The position numbers and the translations under genes were made by a program. The notes beneath the pieces were generated by a model, which made no database searches, was not told where the DNA came from, and worked only from the letters and a program-made list of their open reading frames with translations. Below are positions 28,149 to 36,670 of a DNA stretch of 64,000 bases, in pieces. Positions within the stretch are counted from its first letter, which is position 1. Every line of letters starts with the position of its first letter. Source of the DNA: Rhodobacterales bacterium HKCCSP123 (lineage in GTDB: Bacteria > Pseudomonadota > Alphaproteobacteria > Rhodobacterales > Rhodobacteraceae); NCBI GenBank assembly GCA_015689745.1, contig WVSO01000008.1, positions 1 to 64,000 on the forward strand. The letters run 5' to 3'.

Positions 28149-28193
28149 GCGATGGACGCCCCCCGCGGCCCCCGCTAGGCTGCACGCAACCAG

Positions 28194-28745
28194 ATGACCG
28201 GAGCGGCCATGCGCCTTGGAAAATTCCCGACCTTCTTCCTGCTGATCGCGCTGGCCGCGCTGTCGGCCGCGGTCTTCGGCGCGCTGCACAACCAGCTGAG
28301 CTATTCCGTCGGCCCCGACTATTTCCTGAGCCTGAAATTCGACCAGTTCGGCATCGCCGAAGGCACCGCCCCCCGGATCGGCGCGGCACAGGTCGGCGCG
28401 ATGGCAAGCTGGTGGATGGGGGCCGCGGTTGCCCTGCCCGCCTTCCTCTATGGCCTTTTCGCCGTGCCGAAACCGCAAAGCTACCTGGCCGCGGGGATCG
28501 GGGCGATCGGGCTTGTCCTGATCCTCGCCACCTTCGCAGCGCTTGCGGGGCTTGTCGGCGGCATCGCGGTCGAGGCGACGGGGCTTCTCGACGGCTACCT
28601 CGCGCCGCCCGAGGGCGTGATCCGGCGCGACTTCCTCCGGGCGGGCTTCATGCATGACGCAAGCTACCTTGCGGGCGGGCTTGGCGCGCTTCTGGCCTTC
28701 TGGCCGATGCGGCGGGCGCGGGCCATCGACATGGCGCGGGGCTGA
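28194..28745 (+). CDS. four-helix membrane protein of unknown function
   Basis: A 183-residue protein with four predicted membrane segments, near residues 10-30, 65-90, 95-125 and 155-172. A polar loop, YFLSLKFDQFGI, lies between the first two. No family is recognised with confidence. An alternative ATG at 28209 would remove five residues. It lies within the catabolic operon, two bases before the thioesterase gene, so it may help move or sense the substrate. Confidence 0.7.
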   Translation: MTGAAMRLGKFPTFFLLIALAALSAAVFGALHNQLSYSVGPDYFLSLKFDQFGIAEGTAPRIGAAQVGAMASWWMGAAVALPAFLYGLFAVPKPQSYLAAGIGAIGLVLILATFAALAGLVGGIAVEATGLLDGYLAPPEGVIRRDFLRAGFMHDASYLAGGLGALLAFWPMRRARAIDMARG

Positions 28746-28747
28746 AC

Positions 28748-29170
28748 ATGCAGACACTCCGCCGCCCGGTCGCGCCGCGCGACTGCGACATCCTCGGCCA
28801 CATGAACGTGGCCGCCTATATCGACGCGGTCTCGGACGCGATGTTCACGCTTCAGGGCGCTTTGGGCCTTGGCCGCCGCGAGATCGACGCGACGCGGCGC
28901 TCCTTCGTTGCCGCCCATGTTGAGGCCGATTACCGCTCCGAGATGCTGGCGGGAGAGGTCTTCACCATCGAAAGCCGTGTGCTGCATGTCGGCACGAAAT
29001 CGGCGCGCTTCGGCCATCGCATGATCCGCATGGGCGACGGCGCGGCCGTGTTCGAGGCCGAGAATGTATCGGTCTATTTCGACCTCGAGGCACGGCGCGC
29101 CTTGCCGATGCCCGAGGACCTGCGGGCAGGGCTGGAGCGGCTGAAGGAGGAGGACGGCAATGACGCTTGA
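28748..29170 (+). CDS. hotdog-fold acyl-CoA thioesterase
   Basis: A 140-residue 4HBT-type thioesterase. The N-terminal RPVAPRDCDILGHMNVAAYI contains the catalytic-loop Asp and the HMN motif. The middle has FVAAHVEADYRSEMLAGE. The related thioesterases in carnitine degradation operons hydrolyse trimethylammonio-acyl-CoAs; whether this one does is unknown. It overlaps the SDR gene by 11 bp. Confidence 0.85.
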   Translation: MQTLRRPVAPRDCDILGHMNVAAYIDAVSDAMFTLQGALGLGRREIDATRRSFVAAHVEADYRSEMLAGEVFTIESRVLHVGTKSARFGHRMIRMGDGAAVFEAENVSVYFDLEARRALPMPEDLRAGLERLKEEDGNDA

Positions 29171-29900
29171 GGGCAAGACGGCGATCGTGACGGGGGCAGG
29201 CTCGGGCTTCGGCGCGGGCATCGCGCGCATCTTCGCACGCGAGGGCGCAACGGTGATGGTGGCCGACATCAACCAGGACGCCGCACAGTCCGTCGCAGCC
29301 GAAATCGGTGGCATCGCACAGGCCGTGGACGTGGCGAATGGCGCCTCGGTCGCCGCGATGGCCGGGGCCGCCCGGACCGCCTGGGGCCGGATCGACGTGC
29401 TGGTCAACAACGCGGGCATCACCCACCTGCCGAAACCGATGGAAGAGGTGACCGAGGAGGAGTTCGACCGCGTCCTCGCCGTGAACGCCAAATCCGTCTA
29501 CCTGACCGCGCGCGAGATCGTGCCGGGGATGAAGGCGGCGGGCGCGGGCGCGATCCTGAACATCGCCTCGACCGCGGGGCTGTCGCCGCGGCCCCGGCTC
29601 AACTGGTACAACGCCTCCAAGGGCTGGATGATCACCGCGACCAAGACCATGGCGGTTGAGCTTGCGCCCTTCGGCATCAGGGTCAACGCGCTTTGCCCGG
29701 TCGCGGGGGAAACCCCGCTTCTCGCCAGTTTCATGGGCGAGGACACGCCCGAGATGCGGGCGAAGTTCCTGTCCACGATTCCGCTCGGCCGCTTCTCCAC
29801 GCCGCAGGACATGGGCGAGGCGGCAGCCTTCCTCTGCTCGGACGCGGCCTCCATGATCACCGGCGCCGCGCTGGAGGTGGACGGAGGACGCTGCATTTGA
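29160..29900 (+). CDS. SDR family oxidoreductase (FabG-like)
   Basis: A 246-residue classical SDR. It has TGAGSGFGAGIA, NNAG, Ser of NIASTAG and YNASK in the catalytic region, and the C-terminal MITGAALEVDGGRCI ending. It probably oxidises a 3-hydroxy group in the pathway. It is coupled upstream to the thioesterase. Its TGA lies inside the TTG start of the next gene. Confidence 0.91.
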   Translation: MTLEGKTAIVTGAGSGFGAGIARIFAREGATVMVADINQDAAQSVAAEIGGIAQAVDVANGASVAAMAGAARTAWGRIDVLVNNAGITHLPKPMEEVTEEEFDRVLAVNAKSVYLTAREIVPGMKAAGAGAILNIASTAGLSPRPRLNWYNASKGWMITATKTMAVELAPFGIRVNALCPVAGETPLLASFMGEDTPEMRAKFLSTIPLGRFSTPQDMGEAAAFLCSDAASMITGAALEVDGGRCI

Positions 29901-30247
29901 CCGGGTGGACGCGCCACGACCTGCCCGCCGACATCACCGTGCACGCGGGAAATTTCGCCAGCCAGCAGGGCGTCTTCGCCCAGATTCTCGCGGATTGCCC
30001 GTCGCTGGACCTGACCCATGTCGAGGTGATCAAGGGCGACCCGATCCCGAGGCTCTGCGCCCGGTTCGACCCCGAGACGGCGGATGAGGTCGCGTCCGTC
30101 GCCGCGGCGTGGGACACGATCGTCCTGATCCTGCCCGCCGCCTTTCCGGGGCTCGACTGCCCGGTCCGCGCCACCCGCATCCTGCCCTTTCTCGGCGTCT
30201 GGAGGGGCCGCGTCCCGCACATGGTTCAGAACAGGGGAGAGGCATGA
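29897..30247 (+). CDS. hypothetical protein (116 aa, TTG start)
   Basis: An unrecognised soluble protein of 116 residues. The TTG at 29897 overlaps the SDR stop by three bases, and GGAGGA lies eight bases upstream. Its end overlaps the peptidase ATG (ATGA). Both overlaps and strong GC at third positions make it a real gene. The sequence begins TGWTRHDLPADITVHAGNFA and has a hydrophobic stretch, TIVLILPAAFPG, but no membrane helix or known motif. Confidence 0.65.
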   Translation: MTGWTRHDLPADITVHAGNFASQQGVFAQILADCPSLDLTHVEVIKGDPIPRLCARFDPETADEVASVAAAWDTIVLILPAAFPGLDCPVRATRILPFLGVWRGRVPHMVQNRGEA

Positions 30248-31236
30248 TCCGGCCCGGACCGCGCAACCTCATCACCGATGTCGCGGGCCTTCGCGTCGGC
30301 AACGCACGCGACGACCGGATCAAGACCGGCGTGACAGTGCTGGTGGGTGACCGGCCTTTCACCGCCGCCGTGCATGTGATGGGCGGCGCGCCCGGCACGC
30401 GCGAGACCGACCTGCTCGCCCCCGACAAGACCGTGCAGGAGGCCGACGCCCTGGTCCTCTCGGGGGGGTCGGCCTTCGGCCTCGATGCCGCCTCGGGCGT
30501 GGCCGATGCGCTGCGGGCGCAAGGGCGCGGCTTTCCGGTGGGCGACCAGACCGTGCCGATCGTGCCGGGCGCGATCCTATTCGACCTGATCAACGGCGGC
30601 GACAAGGACTGGCCCGAGAACCCGTACAAACGGCTGGGGCACGAGGCGCTGGCCAGTGCCTTGCACGGCTTCGCCCTCGGCTCCGAGGGGGCAGGCACCG
30701 GGGCGCTCATCGCCGACCTGAAGGGCGGCCTCGGCTCGGCCTCTGCGGTCTGGAACGGATACACCGTGGGTGCGCTGGTGGCCGTCAACGCGCTCGGGCG
30801 TGTCACCGTGGGTGACAGGCCAAGCTTCTGGGCCGCCCCCTTCGAGATGGAGGGGGAGTTCGGCGGCGTCGGCCCGGCCACGTCCTTCGACCCGACCGAG
30901 GTTCCCCCGGTGAAGGGCGGCGACAGCCGCAACACCACCATCGCCATCGTCGCGACCGACGCGGTGCTGACCCAGGCGCAGGCGACCCGAATGGCCGTGG
31001 CCGCCCATGACGGCATGGCGCGCGCGATCTGGCCCAGCCACACGCCGATGGACGGCGACCTCGTCTTCGCCGCCGCCACCGGCGCACGCACCTTGGCCGA
31101 TGCCGTTGCCACGCCCATGATGCTGGGTCACATGGCGGCCCTGTGCCTTGCCCGCGCCATCGCGCGGGGGGTCCACGCCGCGACGCCCGCGCCTGGGGAT
31201 GTCCAACCCACATGGGCCGGTCGCCACGGAGCATGA
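30244..31236 (+). CDS. P1 family peptidase (DmpA/BapA-like aminopeptidase)
   Basis: A 330-residue N-terminal-nucleophile peptidase. Members cut themselves before a Ser or Thr, and here the likely site is the Thr in SRNTTIAIVATDA (about residue 236). Other conserved parts are NLITDVAGLRVG at the start and SGGSAFGLDAA. Relatives cleave N-terminal D- or beta-amino acids from small peptides and amides. As the last gene of an operon with a peptide-type importer, it suggests that an unusual peptide or amide is imported and opened here. Confidence 0.9.
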   Translation: MIRPGPRNLITDVAGLRVGNARDDRIKTGVTVLVGDRPFTAAVHVMGGAPGTRETDLLAPDKTVQEADALVLSGGSAFGLDAASGVADALRAQGRGFPVGDQTVPIVPGAILFDLINGGDKDWPENPYKRLGHEALASALHGFALGSEGAGTGALIADLKGGLGSASAVWNGYTVGALVAVNALGRVTVGDRPSFWAAPFEMEGEFGGVGPATSFDPTEVPPVKGGDSRNTTIAIVATDAVLTQAQATRMAVAAHDGMARAIWPSHTPMDGDLVFAAATGARTLADAVATPMMLGHMAALCLARAIARGVHAATPAPGDVQPTWAGRHGA

Positions 31237-31264
31237 AAAAACCCCGGATCCTGGATCCGGGGTT
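31236..31264 (-). terminator. Rho-independent terminator of the F0 operon
   Basis: AACCCCGGATCC (31240-31251) pairs with GGATCCGGGGTT (31253-31264), and on the minus strand six U residues follow. It lies about 25 bases past the atpF stop. It also lies directly after the peptidase gene, so it can serve the + strand too, although its + side has only a short UUCUUC. Confidence 0.92.
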
Positions 31265-31288
31265 CTTCAATTCGCAAGATGCGACAGC

Positions 31289-31873
31289 TCAGTGCAAGCG
31301 GCGTTCGACCTCACCGATCGCAGCGTCGATCAGCTTGTTCGCATCGGCCGCGGCCATCTGCTTGGCGATGGTTGCAGCGGCAGCCGAAATGGCGACTTCG
31401 ACCGCGCGGTTGCGCACCGATTGAACGGCCTTGTCCTCGGCGCTCTGGATCTGGTCCTCGGCGGCCTGCAGCCGACGCGCGATCGACTTCTCGAGATTGG
31501 CTTTCGCCTCGGCGGCGGCGGCCTCGGCATCGGCCTTGGCCTGCGTCACGATCCGCTCGGCCTGGTCGGCCACTTCGCGCTGCTTGCGCTCGTAGCTTGC
31601 CAGAAGCGTCTGCGCCTCTTCCCGCAGGGCGCGGGCTTCGTCGAGCTCGCCCTTGATGCCCTCGGCGCGCTTGTCGAGCATGCCGGCCAGCATCGCGGGG
31701 ACGTTGAAGTAGAAGACGATGGCGAGGAACAGCAGGAAGCCGATCAGCACCACGAAATCCGTGTTGCCCATCGAAGGCTGGAACAGGCCATGCGGAGAGC
31801 TGTGGCCCTCTTCCCCGGCTGCCAGCGCGGGCCCGGCGGCAAGGGTCAGGATCAGGATGAGGCTTTTCTTCAT
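31289..31873 (-). CDS. atpF: F0F1 ATP synthase subunit b
   Basis: A 194-residue peripheral-stalk subunit. It has a short hydrophobic leader (residues 1-19), a membrane helix near residues 38-60, then a long Ala/Glu/Lys-rich coiled coil to the end. The leader before the usual helix is a known trait of Rhodobacterales b subunits. It pairs with the b' protein. It is the last gene of the F0 operon, with a four-base gap after b'. Confidence 0.9.
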   Translation of the reverse strand: MKKSLILILTLAAGPALAAGEEGHSSPHGLFQPSMGNTDFVVLIGFLLFLAIVFYFNVPAMLAGMLDKRAEGIKGELDEARALREEAQTLLASYERKQREVADQAERIVTQAKADAEAAAAEAKANLEKSIARRLQAAEDQIQSAEDKAVQSVRNRAVEVAISAAAATIAKQMAAADANKLIDAAIGEVERRLH

Positions 31874-31877
31874 CGTC

Positions 31878-32432
31878 TTACCCCTTCACCCGCTCGGCCA
31901 CGGCAGCGGCCAGCGCATCGGCATCGACCTTCTGGCCCGGCGCAACTGCACCGACCACGTCGGCGGCCACGTCTCGGGCGACCTCTTCGATGCTCTGGAT
32001 CGCACCGGCCCGGATCTCGGCGATGCGTGCTTCGCTCTCGGCCGACTTGGCCGCGATCTCGGCATCCGCCCGGGCGATGGCGTCATTGAGTTCCGCCTGG
32101 ATGCCCGCGCGGGTCTCCTCGGCGATCTTCTGGGCTTCGGCGCGGGCATCGGCCAGCGCCTTGTTGTAGGCTTCCTCGGCCTCGACCGCTTGCCGCTTCA
32201 GGTCTTCCGCGGCGGCGAGATCGTTGGTCAGCGTGCCCTGGCGCTCGGCCAGAACCGAGGCGATCCGGGGCAGCGCGACGCGGCTCAGGATGAAATAGAT
32301 GGCGACCAGCGTGACCACCAGCCAGAAGATCTGGTTGGGGAAGGTCGCGAAATCCAGCTGCGGCATGCCGGGGCCTGCATCCGCGGCTGCGTGTGCGGCG
32401 TCGGCTGCGCCATGTGCGGCGTCTTCGGCCAT
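31878..32432 (-). CDS. atpG: F0F1 ATP synthase subunit b'
   Basis: A 184-residue second stalk subunit. An Ala/His-rich N-terminus leads to one membrane helix ([16 protein letters not shown], near residues 34-52) and an extended charged coiled coil. Heterodimeric b/b' stalks are found in photosynthetic and many alphaproteobacterial enzymes. It follows atpE after an 89-bp gap with no clear structure. Confidence 0.9.
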   Translation of the reverse strand: MAEDAAHGAADAAHAAADAGPGMPQLDFATFPNQIFWLVVTLVAIYFILSRVALPRIASVLAERQGTLTNDLAAAEDLKRQAVEAEEAYNKALADARAEAQKIAEETRAGIQAELNDAIARADAEIAAKSAESEARIAEIRAGAIQSIEEVARDVAADVVGAVAPGQKVDADALAAAVAERVKG

Positions 32433-32521
32433 GGTCGTCCTCCTGGAACCGGGTCTACCCCGAGGCCCGCATCATGCGACGCGAGCCCCGGACGTAAGGA
32501 TGGTCTCTCGAAGGCTCTGGC

Positions 32522-32758
32522 TCAGACGGCGAACATCAGCAGCAGAGCAACGAGGAAGGCGAAGATGCCCAGTGCTTCCGCGAATGCGATGCCGATGAAG
32601 AGGGTCGCGGTCTGGCCGGCAGCGGCCGAGGGGTTGCGCAGGGCGCCGGCGAGGAAGTTGCCGGCAACGTGGCCCACACCGATGGCAGCTGCGCCCGAGC
32701 CGATGGCTGCGAGGCCTGCGCCGATGAACTGGCCCATTTGTGCGATATCGCCTTCCAT
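32522..32758 (-). CDS. atpE: F0F1 ATP synthase subunit c
   Basis: A 78-residue two-helix proteolipid of the rotor ring. The glycine/alanine-rich first helix ([17 protein letters not shown]), the polar RNPSAAAGQ loop and the proton-binding glutamate in [10 protein letters not shown] are all present. No sodium-type ligand pattern is apparent. AAGGAG lies eight bases before the ATG, one of the best ribosome-binding sites here, as expected for the most abundant subunit. Confidence 0.96.
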   Translation of the reverse strand: MEGDIAQMGQFIGAGLAAIGSGAAAIGVGHVAGNFLAGALRNPSAAAGQTATLFIGIAFAEALGIFAFLVALLLMFAV

Positions 32759-32799
32759 GATGGTATCTCCTTACGTTGGAAGTTCGAGAAATCCGTAGC

Positions 32800-32817
32800 G
32801 TGGGCAATCCTGCCCAC
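32800..32817 (-). other. hairpin between atpB and atpE
   Basis: GTGGGCA and TGCCCAC form a perfect 7-bp stem with loop ATCC, in the 67-bp gap just after the atpB stop and before the atpE ribosome-binding site. There is no U-run. It probably protects or partitions mRNA so that subunit c is made in excess. Confidence 0.55.
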
Positions 32818-32825
32818 CGCGGCGT

Positions 32826-33677
32826 TCAGTGATGCGGATGCAGCGCGTCCTTGAGGTACACGCAGGTGAGGATGGTGAAGACGTAGGCCTGGATGGCCGA
32901 CACCAGCACCTCGAGCCCGTAGATCGCCACCACGCCGAGGATCGGGGCGATCGAGGCAAGGCCCATGGCACCCGCGAAGCCCGCGAACACCTTGAGAACC
33001 GCGTGGCCTGCCATCATCGCGCCCGCAAGACGGACGGAGTGGCTGACGGGGCGCACGAAGTAGGAAATCAGCTCGATGATCGCGAGGACGGGGCGCAGCG
33101 CCAGCGGTGCCGAGGACACCCAGAAGAGGCTGAGGAAGCCAGCACCGTTCTTCACGAAACCGATCGTCGTGACCGAGAGGAAGACGGTCAGCGCCAGGAT
33201 CACCGTCACCGCGAAATGCGACGTTGGGGTGAAGCTCGACGGGAGCAGGCCAAGGAAGTTGGCGGCCAGAATGAAGAGGAAGGCCGTGAAGATGTAGGGA
33301 AAGTAGGGAAGCGCGTCCTTGCCCGCCACGTCCTCGACCATCTTGCGGATGAAGCCATAGGCCAGTTCCGCCATCGACTGGCTGCGCGACGGAATGACGG
33401 CGCGGCCCTTGGTGCCCATGACCATCAGGGCCGCGATCGCGGCGATCGACAGGCCCATCCAGAGCGTCACGTTCGTCGGCGTGTACCAGTGGATTTCCTC
33501 GCCCCCGAAGAGCGGCGCGACCTCGAACTGGTCCATGGGGTGAATGGCGAGGCTTTCGTAGCCATCGGCAATGGCCAGGGCGAACAGAACGGCCGCAAGA
33601 GCGATCAGCGCGTAGGCGATGATCCTGCCGTTGCCCTTGGTTCCCGCGCCGGAGGTGTTCGTGCTTTCGGTTGCCAC
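32826..33677 (-). CDS. atpB: F0F1 ATP synthase subunit a
   Basis: A 283-residue membrane stator subunit with five or six helices. The essential arginine lies in [13 protein letters not shown], and the end has [20 protein letters not shown] prefer the GTG at 33677, which has AAGGGG seven bases upstream, over an ATG at 33695 that overlaps atpI and has its AGGGG directly attached. Confidence 0.92.
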   Translation of the reverse strand: MATESTNTSGAGTKGNGRIIAYALIALAAVLFALAIADGYESLAIHPMDQFEVAPLFGGEEIHWYTPTNVTLWMGLSIAAIAALMVMGTKGRAVIPSRSQSMAELAYGFIRKMVEDVAGKDALPYFPYIFTAFLFILAANFLGLLPSSFTPTSHFAVTVILALTVFLSVTTIGFVKNGAGFLSLFWVSSAPLALRPVLAIIELISYFVRPVSHSVRLAGAMMAGHAVLKVFAGFAGAMGLASIAPILGVVAIYGLEVLVSAIQAYVFTILTCVYLKDALHPHH

Positions 33678-33681
33678 GCGC

Positions 33682-34017
33682 TTACCCCTTTTCATCCCCT
33701 GCGGCCTTGTCGGCCGCCGCTTGTTGCTTTCGCTGGACCTCTTCGGCCGAGCGGATCATCGTCTTGACCCCGGCAATGAAGCCCAGGATCGTGAAAATCA
33801 TCATCAGCCAGGGCCGCGTCCCGAGGACGGTGTCGAGCCCGTAGCCGATGCCGAACCCGATCCCGAGACCCGCGACCAGTTCGACCACCATCCGCCAGGC
33901 CAGTTGCGCCTGTGAATAGTGTTCTTCCATGTGGGGTTTCGGTTCCTGCGCCTTCTTCGCCGCCGCAATGCGGGCTTCGAGAGCCTTCAGGCGCTCGTCG
34001 TCGCGCGGGCCGGACAT
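33682..34017 (-). CDS. atpI: AtpZ/AtpI-type ATP synthase accessory protein
   Basis: A 111-residue protein with a charged N-terminus and two membrane helices ([20 protein letters not shown] and [19 protein letters not shown]). It fits the AtpZ/AtpI family that heads F0 operons and assists assembly of the c-ring or magnesium uptake. It is the first gene of the operon. Confidence 0.87.
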   Translation of the reverse strand: MSGPRDDERLKALEARIAAAKKAQEPKPHMEEHYSQAQLAWRMVVELVAGLGIGFGIGYGLDTVLGTRPWLMMIFTILGFIAGVKTMIRSAEEVQRKQQAAADKAAGDEKG

Positions 34018-34247
34018 GACACAGAACCCCCATCGGAAGTTGCGCGGACGCTATGTCGGGCGCGCGCCGGAGTCAACGCGCGCCGCAGCGCAGAAGAAAT
34101 GACTCAAATATCTGATATTCTTATATAAAGTCAGGGTGCGACAAATACGATTGCACATGGCGGGGCGACGAGGGCGGCCCAAACCCGCGAAACCCCATAT
34201 TCAACCGATCGGTTGACGAATGGGCCAACCGGTGTCACCCCGCATCC
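34018..34247. promoter_or_regulatory. divergent atp/arsR intergenic region with AT-rich tract and operator palindrome
   Basis: A strikingly AT-rich tract (34098-34128, with TTTATATAA and ATATCTGATAT) lies on the atp side and should contain the operon promoter, though no unique pair of hexamers can be chosen. On the arsR side is the perfect 16-bp palindrome TCAACCGATCGGTTGA (34201-34216), ending in TTGA. It lies 32 bases before the arsR ATG and is a likely autoregulatory operator. Confidence 0.6.
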
Positions 34248-34583
34248 ATGGCCGCCTCGCTCGACACCGTCTTCTCCGCCCTTGCCGACCCCACGCGGCG
34301 CGAGATCCTGCGCATGCTGCTGGAAGACGACATGGCCGTCACCGACGTGGCCGAGCCCTTCGAGATGTCGCTCGCGGCCATATCGAAGCACCTCGTTATC
34401 CTCGCCGGTGCGGGCCTCATCACGCAGGAAAAGCGCGGCCGGGTGAAGTGGTGCAAGCTGGAACCGGACGCGCTGAAAGCCGCGTCCGTCTGGATGCAGG
34501 GCTTCGGCCAGTTCGAGCCGGTGAACCTCGACGCCTTCGAGGCGTTCCTCGCCCGCGAACTGGGCGAGGAGGCAAGCGGCTAG
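34248..34583 (+). CDS. ArsR family helix-turn-helix regulator
   Basis: A 111-residue winged-helix repressor. ALADPTRREILRMLLEDDMA starts the domain, and the recognition helix is in MSLAAISKHLVILAGAGL. It has no CxC metal pair, so it is not a classic arsenic sensor; it belongs with the ArsR proteins often paired with SRPBCC genes. No such partner is adjacent here. It converges on the M3 peptidase and shares a CTAG stop with it. Confidence 0.9.
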   Translation: MAASLDTVFSALADPTRREILRMLLEDDMAVTDVAEPFEMSLAAISKHLVILAGAGLITQEKRGRVKWCKLEPDALKAASVWMQGFGQFEPVNLDAFEAFLARELGEEASG

Positions 34584-36598
34584 GCCGCCGTGTCCAGGCC
34601 CCGACCCTTCAACAGCGCCTCCACCCCCGGCATCCGGCCCCGGAAGGCGGTGTAGAGCGCATCCGCCTCCTGGCTGCCGCCCGCCGACAGGATGAACCGT
34701 TCGAGCTTCGCCGCCGTGTCCGCGTCGAACGGCCCGCCCGCCTCTTCGAAGGCGGCGAAGGCGTCGGCGTCCATCACCTCGGACCACATGTAGCTGTAGT
34801 AGCCGCTGGAATAGCCGTCGCCCGCGAAGACATGGGCGAAATGCGGCGTGGCGTGGCGCATCCCGATGGCGTTGGGCATGCCGATCCGCGCCAGCGTCGC
34901 CGCCTGCGCCGCCATAGGGTCGGCCGGTGCCGCGCCGTCGTGGAAATCCAGATCGACCAGCGCCGAGGCGACGTATTCGACCGTCTGGAACCCCATGTCA
35001 TAGGTCTGCGCCGCCAGCAGCCGGTCGAGCAGCGCCCTCGGCATCGGCTCGCCCGTCTCGGCATGGCGGGCGTGTGTCCCGAGCACCTCGGGCACCTCGA
35101 GCCAGTGCTCGTAGAGCTGGCTCGGCAACTCGACGAAATCGCGCGCCACGCTGGTGCCGCTGATCGAGCCATAGGTCACGTCCGACAGCATCTGGTGCAG
35201 CGCGTGGCCGAACTCGTGGAACAGGGTCCGCGCATCGTCATAGGACAGGAGGCAAGGGTCGCCCTTGGCGAAGTTGCAGACATTGACCACGATGGGCCGC
35301 ACATCGCCGCCCAGCTTCTTCTGGCTGCGCATCGTCGAACACCAGGCGCCCGAGCGTTTGGACCCGCGCGCGAAATAGTCGCCGATGAAGACGGCGAGGT
35401 GCTTGCCGTTTCGCGTCACCTCCCAGGCGCGCGCATCGGGATGGTAGAGCGCCACGTCGAGCGGCGCGAACTCCAGCCCGAACAGCCGGTTCGCGCAGTC
35501 GAACGCCGCCTCGATCATCGCGTCGAGCTGGAAATAGGGCTTCAGCTCGGCCTCGTTCAGGTCATGCTCGGCCCCGCGGCGCTTCTCGGAATAGTAGCGC
35601 CAGTCCCAGGGCTCGAGCGCGCCGTTGATCCCGTCGGCGTGGAGCATCTCCGTCAGGATCGCCGCATCCGCCTCGGCCTGCGCCTTGGCCGGCTCCCAGA
35701 CCGCCATCAGCAGGTCACGCACCGCCTTGGGCGTGCCCGCCATCTCGGTCTCCAGCTTGTAGGCCGCGAAGCTGTCGTAGCCCAGCAGCCGCGCCCGTTC
35801 CTCACGCAGCGTCAGCACCTCGGCGGTGATGCCCCTGTTGTCGGTCGTGCCCCCGTTCATGCCCCGCGCGGCCCAGGCCCTGTAAGCCGTCTCGCGCAGG
35901 TCGCGGCGCGCGCTGAATTGCAGGAACGGCACGATCAGCGAGCGCGAGAGCGTGACGACCGGGCCGTCCTGCCCTTTCTCGCGCCCCGCCTCGCGGGCTG
36001 CGGCGACCACGAAGCCGGGCAGCCCCTCGAGGTCCTCCTCCGAAAGCGGCATGAACCAGTCCCGCTCATCGGCCAGCAGGTTCTGCGTGAACTCGGTGCC
36101 CAGCACCGACAGCCGCGATTTCACCTCGGTCAGGCGGTCCCGCGCCTCGCCGTCCAGCGCGGCACCGGAACGGGTGAAGGATCGATGCGTCAGGTAGAGC
36201 ACCCGCATCTGTTCATCGCCCAGGCCAAGGCTTTCCCGGCGCTGCCACAGATCGTCGATCCGCGCGAAAAGCGCCGCGTTGTTGGTGATCTCGGACGAAT
36301 AGGCCGAAAGCTTCGGCGCGAACTCGCGCTGCAGGGCCTGCCGCGCCTCGTTCGAATCCGAGCCGGCGAGGTTGTAGAAGACACCCGCCACCCGGTCGAG
36401 CATGGCATCCGCCAGCTCGAGAGCCTCGATCGTGTTGGCGAATGTCGGCGGCTCGGTGTTGTCGGCGATCGCCCGGATCGCGGCGCGCCCCTCCTCCAGC
36501 GCCGCCTCCATCGCGGGCGCAAAATGCGCGTCCTCGATCGCATCGAAGGGCGGCAGGGCGAAGGGCGTGGTCCAATCGGTCAGAAGCGGGTTGGTCAT
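34580..36598 (-). CDS. M3 family zinc oligopeptidase (Dcp/OpdA type)
   Basis: A 672-residue cytosolic metallopeptidase. The zinc site HEFGHALH is followed about 25 residues later by the third ligand region in VELPSQLYEHW. The C-terminal motif YSYMWSEVMDADAFAAF is typical of peptidyl-dipeptidase Dcp and oligopeptidase A. No signal peptide. It degrades short peptides. AAGGAG precedes the ATG by eight bases. Confidence 0.94.
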   Translation of the reverse strand: MTNPLLTDWTTPFALPPFDAIEDAHFAPAMEAALEEGRAAIRAIADNTEPPTFANTIEALELADAMLDRVAGVFYNLAGSDSNEARQALQREFAPKLSAYSSEITNNAALFARIDDLWQRRESLGLGDEQMRVLYLTHRSFTRSGAALDGEARDRLTEVKSRLSVLGTEFTQNLLADERDWFMPLSEEDLEGLPGFVVAAAREAGREKGQDGPVVTLSRSLIVPFLQFSARRDLRETAYRAWAARGMNGGTTDNRGITAEVLTLREERARLLGYDSFAAYKLETEMAGTPKAVRDLLMAVWEPAKAQAEADAAILTEMLHADGINGALEPWDWRYYSEKRRGAEHDLNEAELKPYFQLDAMIEAAFDCANRLFGLEFAPLDVALYHPDARAWEVTRNGKHLAVFIGDYFARGSKRSGAWCSTMRSQKKLGGDVRPIVVNVCNFAKGDPCLLSYDDARTLFHEFGHALHQMLSDVTYGSISGTSVARDFVELPSQLYEHWLEVPEVLGTHARHAETGEPMPRALLDRLLAAQTYDMGFQTVEYVASALVDLDFHDGAAPADPMAAQAATLARIGMPNAIGMRHATPHFAHVFAGDGYSSGYYSYMWSEVMDADAFAAFEEAGGPFDADTAAKLERFILSAGGSQEADALYTAFRGRMPGVEALLKGRGLDTAA

Positions 36599-36670
36599 CG
36601 GGCAAATCTCCTTTGCCGAAAGACATAGGCCTGGGATCGTTGGAGTGCGAGGGGGGATCGGACCGACCGG

